64,000 bases of DNA, taken from positions 1 through 64,000 of the forward strand of contig CAYWUI010000003.1 in assembly GCA_964461435.1 (NCBI GenBank). The letters run 5' to 3'. A program made the position numbers and the translations under genes. Numbering within the stretch: position 1 is the stretch's first letter; the number at the start of each line of letters is the position of its first letter. Positions 47,073 to 55,358 of this stretch are shown here, piece by piece. The notes under the pieces were generated by a model. It had not been told where the DNA came from. It was given only the letters and a program-made list of their open reading frames with translations, and did not search any database. This DNA comes from G020354785 sp964461435 (GTDB taxonomy: Bacteria; Bacteroidota; Bacteroidia; Bacteroidales; UBA10428).

Positions 47073-48479
47073 CTAATAAAGCTGAAGAGCTATTGAAGCT
47101 CCGGATTTGATTTCAAAAGTCTTGTTCACTGTATAAATTGTCAGCCTTGCATTCTGGGCCCTGTAAACAACCCTGTATTTTCCCGGCTGCAGAATTATTG
47201 ATTCATTTTTAATCTTACTGTTAAGGTTGCAAACCCATTCTTCCTGCTTATTACTTGTTCTGTGGTAAATACTTCCAAAACCCGGAGCAGCCTTAATAAG
47301 TGTTAATATCCCCGGCCGCGGGATTTCTATTGTTGTCGTATTGCTTTGCTTTATCTCAACATTACTTAAATTAATGATTGGCAGCACAGGGACCTCAATA
47401 TCGTATAATCCGACCAGGTATTTCTCTTCCATATACATATTTTGCATGTTAAGAGTCTTTGAATGCCCTGCCTGCCTGACAATATACTGCAAATCACGGT
47501 ATTGTTGTCCGTCAGCTGTTTTTAATATTAATGTACCCTGGGGCACATCCACACCTATAATTGTATGTTTGCCCACATTTAATTTAATATTGTCAACTTC
47601 AACCGGCGGTATGGTATGAACCCTTAGCTTATATGTTATCAGGTGATCCATTAAAAGTGTATCCGGATTGCCTTTGTTATTAATAGTGTGAATAAAATTG
47701 TAAATTATCTTCCCGGAAAAACTATCGTAAAATGTCATGTTTACATCTGTTTCAGTAGGATTACCATAAATATCCAGCAAATTCACCTGTGCAGTAGTAG
47801 CATTTAAAGCCTGCGATATTACCACTTCCATAACTTCATTGAATTTCTCTTCTCTTGCTGCGTTATAATAATGTCCTATACAGTCGAAAGTTTCCTTAAA
47901 TCCCTCATCAATACCTATTCCTATAACAAAAGGTTTTAAGACTATGCCACTTCTCTGTAAATCGTAGGATACTGCACAGGGATCACCGTCACAAGCCTCG
48001 ATGCCATCCGTTATTAATATTATTATGTTGCGACAGTTTTCACAGTCTGGTGGAAAATCTTTTGCACCCTTCTGAAGTGAATATGCAATGGGAGTTGTAC
48101 CTTTCGGAATAATAAATCTTAATTCCTGTCTTATCCTGGCTGCATTATTTTTGCCAAAAGGTACTTCTAGGCGCGTATCCTCACAATTCTGGGGAGGAAC
48201 CGGACTCTGGTGTCCGTATAAACGTAATGCCATGGATACATTCTCAAGATGTTCAAGGCTATCAATGATACTTATTAAGGTCTTGCGCGCAATATCTATC
48301 TTACGGTTTTTTTCCCAATAGCCTGCCATGCTCTGTGAAGCATCAAATATAAACAGAATTCGCGTATCAGGAGGTTCATATTTGGGTACAGACTGACTGT
48401 AAATATTAAAAAATGAGAATAGGAAACAAATACAAATAACGGATTTGAACTTAAAAAGGAAACTTATTATTGAAAACAT
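47073..48479 (-). CDS. Secreted VWA-domain protein upstream of an ECF sigma factor
   Basis: 468 residues; hydrophobic signal segment (about 12-28) ending IYSQS. A von Willebrand A domain (about 38-235) carries a full MIDAS: DASQS (D46, S48, S50), the threonine of PKGTTPIA and ILITDG; several cysteine pairs (CEDTR, CENCRN, CDGDPC) suggest disulfides. The rest comprises three to four small beta-sandwich repeats of carboxypeptidase-regulatory type (DNIKLNVGKHTIIGVDVPQGTLILKT, QSNTTTIEIPRPGILTLIKA, NESIILQPGKYRVVYRA). It probably binds an envelope ligand through a divalent cation. Coupling to the sigma gene suggests that it belongs to the same stress or sensing module, an inference from context only. 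Confidence 0.82.
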   Translation of the reverse strand: MFSIISFLFKFKSVICICFLFSFFNIYSQSVPKYEPPDTRILFIFDASQSMAGYWEKNRKIDIARKTLISIIDSLEHLENVSMALRLYGHQSPVPPQNCEDTRLEVPFGKNNAARIRQELRFIIPKGTTPIAYSLQKGAKDFPPDCENCRNIIILITDGIEACDGDPCAVSYDLQRSGIVLKPFVIGIGIDEGFKETFDCIGHYYNAAREEKFNEVMEVVISQALNATTAQVNLLDIYGNPTETDVNMTFYDSFSGKIIYNFIHTINNKGNPDTLLMDHLITYKLRVHTIPPVEVDNIKLNVGKHTIIGVDVPQGTLILKTADGQQYRDLQYIVRQAGHSKTLNMQNMYMEEKYLVGLYDIEVPVLPIINLSNVEIKQSNTTTIEIPRPGILTLIKAAPGFGSIYHRTSNKQEEWVCNLNSKIKNESIILQPGKYRVVYRAQNARLTIYTVNKTFEIKSGASIALQLY

Positions 48480-48748
48480 AACCTGAATTTAGCTACGATA
48501 AATTTAAAATAAAATTGAAAGAATTTCTGCTATAAATCCTTTCATTTCTTAACAACTATTTCTGACATAAATTATTATGTTCTATAACAGTAAATTTTAC
48601 TGTAACATTTAATAAATTGATTATTTATAATTTCTTAACAGATAAACTTATATAAAAATTAAAAGTCTGTGAACTATTTGGCCGTAGCAAATTTTCTTTT
48701 TATTTTCAGTCTGTATTTCATCTAAACAAACACTGTAAATTATTTATT

Positions 48749-50707
48749 ATGAAAAACTTACAAAAAATCCTGCTTTTTTTTGTTATAGTTACACTTATCA
48801 ATTGTTCAAGAAACAATGAGTGGTATAATCCGGAACCTTTCCCATTTCAGGATGAGGAAACCGGTAAATGGGGCTTTGTTGACATATCAGGCAAAGTCAT
48901 AATTGAACCAAAATTTGAATCCCGACCAGGTTATTTTAAAGAAGGTGTTGCATTGATAGAAAAAGCAACAGGTTACGATTATATTAATCTTAACGGCGAT
49001 ACCCTGGGATATAATTTTCAGACAGCTACACCGTTTGAAGAAGGCATGGCCCTGGTTACTATAGAAGACGGGAATCGCTGCTTCATAAAAAATGATTTCT
49101 CCGATGCTTTCTGTATTAACAACCTAAAGCAGGAAGTTATAACCTGCGGATTATTTTCAGAAGGACTTGCCAAGTTTCAGTCAGAAAATAATAAATGGGG
49201 ATATTTAAATACTTCGGGTGAAGTTGTTATTGAACCGGTTTACACCAAAGCTTTAAACTTTAAAGAGGGATATGCATTTGTTGAATTAAGGGATATCAAC
49301 ACTGATAAAGTTGATAAGTTATTTATCGACATAAATGGAAATATAAAAATAAGGCTGGATAAGAATATCAGGGAAGTACGATCTTTCAGTGAAGGATTAG
49401 CTGCTGTAAAGGATTCGTCGGGCTGGGGGTTCATTGATACCCGGGGAAAAATAATTATCACTCCCGACCGTGACTGGAAAACAGTGACCAATTTTAATAA
49501 TGGCTGTGCCGCATTTTATGAGTACGGACAGTGGGGCGCCATTAACAAAAAAGGAAAGAGGATTCTTGGTTCCCTTTATGATGCTCCTCCCATATTTTTC
49601 AGCGGCCTTTCGGTTTTGGAGGAAGATGATGGTATGGGCTTCGTTAACAAAAAGGGGATAAATAAAATTGAAGCAAAATATGAGGAAATTGCCTATCCCT
49701 TCTATAAAGGCAAGGCAGTTGTAAAAGATGGCAAATATTACATCTTTGTCTCAAAAAGCGGCAGGATAGCTTCAAAACCGGAGCTATTCGATATTGACAG
49801 GTCTTATATTGATAATGTATTGCAAAGCATCCTGGGTTATAGTCCTGAAGAATCAGTAGTTAACTATTCCTACTACAGAAAAATAATCCTGGACGGAAAA
49901 TATTCTGTTAAAGGCCTTTATCCTGTTAACCAGAAAACAGCAATGACCACCAAATGTTATCATTTTATTAATAACGATTTAAATGAACTGGTGAGGATTG
50001 AATACCTGGATGATGGTGAAGCCGGCGAAGAAGATCCGTTTTTCGGGTGTTCAAAGGTCGCTTTCGAATACAATGACAGCACGGAAAAAAGAATATTCCT
50101 TGATAAATACGGCAGGAAGATGATGAGTGATGATGAAGTATATTCCGAGATGATCTTGCTTAACAATAGCAAACAAAGGATAGCAAAGCTAAATCTTGAC
50201 TACGACAGCGACCCTGTTGAAAATAAATATGGCGTAGCCAGGTATTCATGGGAGCTTGACAAATACGGATCACGTGTTAAAGAAACCCTTTATGACACTG
50301 ATAATGAAATAATCATAATTGGCAACATTTACTTCAGAAAATATACATGGGACAGAAGAGGAAATTTAACCGAGATGCAGTTTTTAAATGAAGAAGGGCA
50401 GCTTACGGAAAATAATGAAGGGATAGCCATTCAGAAATGGGAGTATGATAAAAACAGTAACCAGACTAAGGTTGAATTTTATAACAAAGACAGTAAGTTA
50501 CAAGATAATTCAAGTGGAATAGCAATTTCCAGTTACCAGTACGATAATATTGGTAGAATGATACGGATAGACTTCTATGACAGTGAGAATAAAAAAACAG
50601 CATTCGCGGGTTACAAAGTAGCAACAATCCTCAGAGAATATGATGATGAAAATGATGAGATTAATGATACCTATCTTGATATAGACGGTAATGAAATAAG
50701 CTTATAA
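48749..50707 (+). CDS. WG-repeat lipoprotein with C-terminal YD-like repeats
   Basis: 652 residues. A hydrophobic N-terminus runs into a cysteine (LINC) at about residue 20, giving a lipoprotein-like anchor, although the lipobox is imperfect. About seven WG repeats cover residues 35-350 (KWGFVDISGKVIIEPKFE, KWGYLNTSGEVVIEPVY, GWGFIDTRGKIIITP). The C-terminal 200 residues hold repeats like YTWDRRGNLTEMQFLNEEGQL and WEYDKNSNQTKVEFYN, resembling the YD/RHS-type strand pattern but short and without a toxin domain. WG repeats probably mediate protein contact; no enzyme motif is seen. The second WG gene follows after 28 bases. Confidence 0.78.
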   Translation: MKNLQKILLFFVIVTLINCSRNNEWYNPEPFPFQDEETGKWGFVDISGKVIIEPKFESRPGYFKEGVALIEKATGYDYINLNGDTLGYNFQTATPFEEGMALVTIEDGNRCFIKNDFSDAFCINNLKQEVITCGLFSEGLAKFQSENNKWGYLNTSGEVVIEPVYTKALNFKEGYAFVELRDINTDKVDKLFIDINGNIKIRLDKNIREVRSFSEGLAAVKDSSGWGFIDTRGKIIITPDRDWKTVTNFNNGCAAFYEYGQWGAINKKGKRILGSLYDAPPIFFSGLSVLEEDDGMGFVNKKGINKIEAKYEEIAYPFYKGKAVVKDGKYYIFVSKSGRIASKPELFDIDRSYIDNVLQSILGYSPEESVVNYSYYRKIILDGKYSVKGLYPVNQKTAMTTKCYHFINNDLNELVRIEYLDDGEAGEEDPFFGCSKVAFEYNDSTEKRIFLDKYGRKMMSDDEVYSEMILLNNSKQRIAKLNLDYDSDPVENKYGVARYSWELDKYGSRVKETLYDTDNEIIIIGNIYFRKYTWDRRGNLTEMQFLNEEGQLTENNEGIAIQKWEYDKNSNQTKVEFYNKDSKLQDNSSGIAISSYQYDNIGRMIRIDFYDSENKKTAFAGYKVATILREYDDENDEINDTYLDIDGNEISL

Positions 50708-50735
50708 AAACTTAACAAATTAAAAACTTTATGCC

Positions 50736-52376
50736 ATGAACAATAAAAAATTTAACTATACATACTTGTTATTAGCAGTACTTTCAATCTTGTTTATAAA
50801 ATGCAACAAGGGCCCGGAATTTAATAAATTAATACCATACCAGGAAAAAGAAGACGGAAGGTGGGGCTATGTTAACTATAAGGACAGGAAGAAAATTGAA
50901 ACCAAATTTACTAATCAGCCTTCATTATTTTATGAAGGTATGGCGCTGATACCTAATATAGACGGCACATATGACTTTATTAACAGGAAAGGAATAGATA
51001 TGGGCAAGTCATTTAAATCTGCCACGTATTTTAATGACGGAGTGGCATGTGCTGTAGAGGAAGACCAATATCCTGTTATTATAAATAAAAATATGGAAGT
51101 CGTAGCTAAACTGGATAGTGTTGAGAAAATTAGCCAGTTTTCTGAAGGACTTGCTGCTTTCAGGAACAAAAAGGATAAATGGGGATTTATGAATACAAAA
51201 GGGCAAATTGTAATCAAACCTGTTTATAACAATGTAGGATCCTTTAGTGAAGGACTGGCATTAGTTGAGAAAAAAACAGAAGAATATGACAGTACAAAGA
51301 ATGAGAAAAAGACCAAAATAACAATGGGATTCATTAACAGGAACGGTGATGAAGTTATTAAGCCAAGTAATAAATTCGATAACTTATCGTCATTCTCGGA
51401 AGGCCTGGCTGCATATTCGGACGGTCCCACATGGGGATGGGGTTTTATTAATAAAAAAGGTAAAAAAGTCATAAGGGCTAATACTGAATGGGATGATATA
51501 ACTTTATTCCAAAACGGATATTCTTCAGTTAAGGTTGACGGATACTGGGGTCTTATTAATAAAAGAGGGGAAATAGTAATAAAACCCAAGTATGACCACT
51601 CCCTATATTTCTCAAACGGATTGGCCAGTGTTGAAATTGATGATAAAATAGGTTTTATAAATTCAGAAGACAAAATAATTATCGAACCTGACTTCGATAA
51701 GGTTGCTATAGCTTTTTATTCAGGTAAATCCTTTGTAAGAGATAATTTATACTTTAGAATAATAAACAGGAAAGGTAAACCTATGAATGACATTGAGTTA
51801 TATAATGTAAGCACCTATTCAGATTATGACTATTTCATCAGCAGCGATTACTTTGATGTCAATCCTATACTGGATACATTAATCACTGAGTTAAGTTCAA
51901 ACAGCATTTTAGGCCTGAATGGCGAAAGTAACGTAAAGGCCGTACTGGACAAATTTAATATATCGGCAGATGACCTGCCTCAAAACACCTGGCGCGAATA
52001 TATCAGCCTTTCGTCATTAAATATTAAAGATGCCACTGTTTACAGAACAGTTACTTTTACATCAAGTGTTTCAGAGCCTATACAAAAGAGAGTAAGTTAT
52101 AGCTATTATTATTCATATTATGAGACTGTCGGGTACAGACCTAATCCGCAATCATTTATTGAATCATTGAAATTCGAAATTAATCTGACCGACAGGGGAA
52201 CAGATAAGCAGGAAAAGCTGGCTGAAGCTGTAAAGGAGCTGCTTGAAGCAAATGGATATGTCATAGACAATGAAAGTAAAAAAAATATACTTGTCATGGT
52301 TTCCCGGAACAGGGACTGCAGAGTAATTATAGATTATAATGAAAACAGCGAGGTAACATTGTCTTTTAATTTTTAA
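50736..52376 (+). CDS. WG-repeat lipoprotein (paralogue)
   Basis: 546 residues; hydrophobic N-terminus running to a cysteine near residue 23 (LFIKCNKG), an imperfect lipobox. About seven to eight WG repeats occupy residues 35-350 (RWGYVNYKDRKKIETKF, KWGFMNTKGQIVIKPVY, YWGLINKRGEIVIKPKY, KIGFINSEDKIIIEP). The C-terminal ~165 residues are unlike those of the upstream paralogue and have no recognisable domain: a helical stretch, a tyrosine-rich patch (SYSYYYSYYE) and an alpha/beta end. Shared N-terminal repeats with different tails suggest duplication followed by domain exchange. Co-transcribed with the upstream gene. Confidence 0.75.
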   Translation: MNNKKFNYTYLLLAVLSILFIKCNKGPEFNKLIPYQEKEDGRWGYVNYKDRKKIETKFTNQPSLFYEGMALIPNIDGTYDFINRKGIDMGKSFKSATYFNDGVACAVEEDQYPVIINKNMEVVAKLDSVEKISQFSEGLAAFRNKKDKWGFMNTKGQIVIKPVYNNVGSFSEGLALVEKKTEEYDSTKNEKKTKITMGFINRNGDEVIKPSNKFDNLSSFSEGLAAYSDGPTWGWGFINKKGKKVIRANTEWDDITLFQNGYSSVKVDGYWGLINKRGEIVIKPKYDHSLYFSNGLASVEIDDKIGFINSEDKIIIEPDFDKVAIAFYSGKSFVRDNLYFRIINRKGKPMNDIELYNVSTYSDYDYFISSDYFDVNPILDTLITELSSNSILGLNGESNVKAVLDKFNISADDLPQNTWREYISLSSLNIKDATVYRTVTFTSSVSEPIQKRVSYSYYYSYYETVGYRPNPQSFIESLKFEINLTDRGTDKQEKLAEAVKELLEANGYVIDNESKKNILVMVSRNRDCRVIIDYNENSEVTLSFNF

Positions 52377-52440
52377 TTTAAGCTACCCATTACACAATTA
52401 ACTTTTGTATTATGCATTGCTAAACTTAAATTAATTTCTA

Positions 52441-53235
52441 ATGAAACGAATTTTTTTGACGTGTCTTCTGGCAGCAGTTGAATATTCTTTATTCTCGCAG
52501 ATGGCTGTGTCTGTTGCAGAAATTAAAAGCAGTAATCTCCAATTCAATAAACCGGTTTTTATCAGTGGAAGAGTTACCGAAGTTGATAAAATATCGTCCT
52601 CAGCATGCAAATATATGTTACAGGATTCGCAAGGTGATAAAATACTTGTAAGCTCTGTACATGGCTGTCCGGATCTTAATAAAGTGTATACTGTAAAAGG
52701 AACGGCAGCCAGGGATGATGTAAGCTTCCTCATGTATTTCAAAGAAGAAGAGAGAAAATTACAGTCTGCTCCTCCCCCGCCGGAGGAAGTTGAATATATC
52801 GAGCTTCAAATAGTTGATGATGAGGCGGAAGAAATCGATATAAATTATGATGAAGATTCGGAAATGGAACCTATGGGGTCCGGGGAAGATAATAATGCCT
52901 ATGAGGAGGCAGAAGAGGAAGTCTTTATAATTGTTGAGGACATGCCTAAGTTCCAGGGCGGTGATCAGAGCAAATTCAGAGGGTATATTGCGCAAAACCT
53001 GCATTATCCTGATTCAGCTTCAGCAAAAGGCATCTCGGGCAGAGTATTTGTCCAGTTTGTCGTAAATTCAGAAGGTAATATTGTTAATGCCAAAATTGTA
53101 CGTGGTGTCGATCCCTATCTTGATGCCGAGGCTCTAAGGGTTGTAAACTCATCACCAAGGTGGGAACCCGGCAAGCAGCGCGGCAAGCCGGTCAGTGTAC
53201 AGTTCACTTTTCCTATTGCTTTCATTCTGCAATAG
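52441..53235 (+). CDS. OB-fold-like/TonB C-terminal fusion protein
   Basis: 264 residues. Signal peptide-like N-terminus (LLAAVEYSLFSQ) followed by an OB-fold-like segment (about 30-100: GRVTEVDKISSSACKYMLQDSQGDKI, then YTVKGTAARDDV). A very acidic linker (about 115-165, rich in E and D) replaces the proline-rich arm of ordinary TonB. The C-terminal ~95 residues are a Bacteroidota TonB domain: PKFQGGDQSKFRGYIAQNLHYP, GRVFVQFVVNSEGNIVNAKIVRGVDPYLDAEALRVV, WEPGKQRGKPVSVQF. There is no ExbB/ExbD gene nearby and no clear uncleaved anchor helix. Whether it energises a receptor or only binds peptidoglycan or outer-membrane proteins is unknown. It follows the WG genes on the same strand, 64 bases downstream. 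Confidence 0.75.
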   Translation: MKRIFLTCLLAAVEYSLFSQMAVSVAEIKSSNLQFNKPVFISGRVTEVDKISSSACKYMLQDSQGDKILVSSVHGCPDLNKVYTVKGTAARDDVSFLMYFKEEERKLQSAPPPPEEVEYIELQIVDDEAEEIDINYDEDSEMEPMGSGEDNNAYEEAEEEVFIIVEDMPKFQGGDQSKFRGYIAQNLHYPDSASAKGISGRVFVQFVVNSEGNIVNAKIVRGVDPYLDAEALRVVNSSPRWEPGKQRGKPVSVQFTFPIAFILQ

Positions 53236-53263
53236 GATAAAAGGGGAATTTCTTCTTTATTAT

Positions 53264-55309
53264 TTATTTATTAAGGTATTCCAGTACTTTATTGAAAATA
53301 TTGTCCGGTGTAAAGCCAAATTTCTCATCCAGAACTTTATAAGGTGCCGAATACCCGAAATGGTCAACACCAATAACCTTTCCCGCAGGTCCTGCCAGAC
53401 CTTTAAGTGTGACAGGCAGTCCTGCCGTCAGCCCGAATAGAGGCACGCCTGGAGGTAAAACCTTATCCTGGTAAGCTTTCTCCTGTTTTCTGAACAATCC
53501 CTCCGACGGGGCTGACACGACCTGTACTTTCAGTCCTTTTTCAGTCCGGAGCCTCTCTGCTCCTTCAACCAGGGTTGATACCTCGGAACCGTTGGCAACC
53601 AGAACTATATCGGGTTTATCGTCGGTGCCCTGCACAATATAAGCTCCTTTCTGAGCTTCCATAGCATCTTTGAAGCGGTTTGAGCCGTGCCGGGCAGGAA
53701 GATTATTGATATTTTGTCTCGACAGGAGAAGGGCTGTAGGAGTTCTGGTATTTTCCAGGGCCATTTTCCACGAAACTGTTGTCTCATGCACATCAGCAGG
53801 TCTGAGTACAAGCATGCTATTTTCACCCGAATGGTTTTTCATCTGCTCCAGCAGCCTAAGCTGTGCTTCCTGTTCAACAGGCTGGTGTGTAGGTCCATCC
53901 TCTCCGACACGGAAGGCATCATGTGTCCATATGAATTTTACAGGTAAGCCCATTAATGCAGCCAGTCTTAATGCGGGCTTCATGAAGTCCGAAAATACAA
54001 GAAACGTGCCGCATGCAGGAATTACGCCACCATGTAAGGCCATCCCGTTACATATAGCCGCCATGGTCAGCTCTGATACGCCGGCCTGCAAAAAGGAGCC
54101 TGTAAAGTCACCTTTACTGAAAGGCTTTGTATATTTCAGAAATCCGTCTGTTTTATCACTGTTGGATAAGTCGGCCGATGCTACGATCATATTTCCCAGG
54201 TGCTGTGCCAGGTATCCCAGGACTGCCCCCGATGCAGCCCTTGTCGCTGCATTATCTTTCTGCGGAATACTGCTATAATCAATTTCAGGGGCTTTGCCCG
54301 AGAAAAAAAGATTAAGCTTTCCGGCGAGGTCAGGATTATTTTTTACCCATGTATCCTCTTCCTGCTTTTTCAGTTTTGCATAAGCTGACTTTTTCTTTAT
54401 CACCTGGTTATAATACTCCCTGACATCAGGAAATATCTTAAAGGGATCATCAGGGTCTCCCCCCAGATTTTGAATTGTGTTTCTTACAGATCCCCCCGCA
54501 GCAGATAATGGCATGCCATGTGTTGAGGTCTTCCTCTCAAAGCTGCTACCGTCTTCTGTCAGCGCGCCCTTACCCATTATGGTTTTACCTATAATAAGAG
54601 TGGGTCTGTCCTTCTGTTTATTGGCTTCGCTTAGTGCTCTCCTTATTTCATCCTGGTTATTCCCGTCTATTGTCATTACCTTCCATCCCCATGCTTCATA
54701 TTTTTTCGCGGTATTCTCATTTGTTACGACGCTTGTTTCAGTAGATAATTGTATATCATTGGAGTCATAAAACATAATAAAGTTGCTCAATCCAAGGAAT
54801 CCTGCAATGCGTCCCGTTGCCTGGGAAATCTCCTCCTGTATGCCCCCGTCTGAAATATAAGTATATGTTTTGTGTGCCATCCATTCTCCAAAGCGTGCTA
54901 CAAGGAACCTTTCGGCAATAGCAGAGCCAAGAGCCATTGCATGACCCTGGCCCAAGGGTCCTGACGTATTCTCAATTCCTCTCTTAACTTCCAGCTCCGG
55001 ATGACCGGGGGTCGGACTTCCCCACTGTCGGAAATTCTTCAGATCATCAATAGAATATTTATTTATCAGCGTCAGCACCGAATATAACATAGGAGACATA
55101 TGACCCGGATCAAGGAAAAACCTGTCCCTGTTTTTCCATTCCATATCATCAGGGTCCCAGTTAAGGAATTCCGAATAAAGAGTATTTATAAAATCAGCTC
55201 CACCCATAGCTCCCCCGGGATGCCCCGATTTCGCATTTTCAACCATTGCCAGCGAAAGTATACGTATGTTATCTGCTATCCTGTTTATTAATTCTTTGTT
55301 CATAATCAT
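53264..55309 (-). CDS. tkt: Transketolase
   Basis: 681 residues, cytoplasmic, TPP-dependent. ENAKSGHPGGAMGGADF is the N-terminal cofactor-binding segment; SDGGIQEEISQATGRIAGF with NDIQLS downstream is the TPP-Mg site; FVFSDFMKPALRLAALMGLPVKFIWTHDAFRVGEDGPTHQPVEQ is the pyrimidine-domain signature. It moves two-carbon units between sugar phosphates in the pentose phosphate pathway. The ATG at 55309 gives MIMNKEL; an in-frame ATG two codons later is possible. It is the only pentose-pathway gene in the window. Confidence 0.95.
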   Translation of the reverse strand: MIMNKELINRIADNIRILSLAMVENAKSGHPGGAMGGADFINTLYSEFLNWDPDDMEWKNRDRFFLDPGHMSPMLYSVLTLINKYSIDDLKNFRQWGSPTPGHPELEVKRGIENTSGPLGQGHAMALGSAIAERFLVARFGEWMAHKTYTYISDGGIQEEISQATGRIAGFLGLSNFIMFYDSNDIQLSTETSVVTNENTAKKYEAWGWKVMTIDGNNQDEIRRALSEANKQKDRPTLIIGKTIMGKGALTEDGSSFERKTSTHGMPLSAAGGSVRNTIQNLGGDPDDPFKIFPDVREYYNQVIKKKSAYAKLKKQEEDTWVKNNPDLAGKLNLFFSGKAPEIDYSSIPQKDNAATRAASGAVLGYLAQHLGNMIVASADLSNSDKTDGFLKYTKPFSKGDFTGSFLQAGVSELTMAAICNGMALHGGVIPACGTFLVFSDFMKPALRLAALMGLPVKFIWTHDAFRVGEDGPTHQPVEQEAQLRLLEQMKNHSGENSMLVLRPADVHETTVSWKMALENTRTPTALLLSRQNINNLPARHGSNRFKDAMEAQKGAYIVQGTDDKPDIVLVANGSEVSTLVEGAERLRTEKGLKVQVVSAPSEGLFRKQEKAYQDKVLPPGVPLFGLTAGLPVTLKGLAGPAGKVIGVDHFGYSAPYKVLDEKFGFTPDNIFNKVLEYLNK

Positions 55310-55335
55310 AACTATATTATTGTATTATAAATCTG

Positions 55336-55343
55336 CAAAAATA
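55336..55343 (-). promoter_or_regulatory. Candidate -7 box (TATTTTTG) for tkt
   Basis: TATTTTTGCA on the minus strand, 27 bases before the tkt start codon, in the 49-base gap after the YhaN-like gene. It fits TAnnTTTG and suggests that tkt can be transcribed independently of the yhaO-yhaN pair. Confidence 0.45.
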
Positions 55344-55358
55344 AAAAAGCATATGAAA

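Noticed and set aside
53670..54278. A 202-codon plus-strand frame opposite tkt
   Set aside because: Antisense to a complete transketolase; no recognisable domain or start signal.
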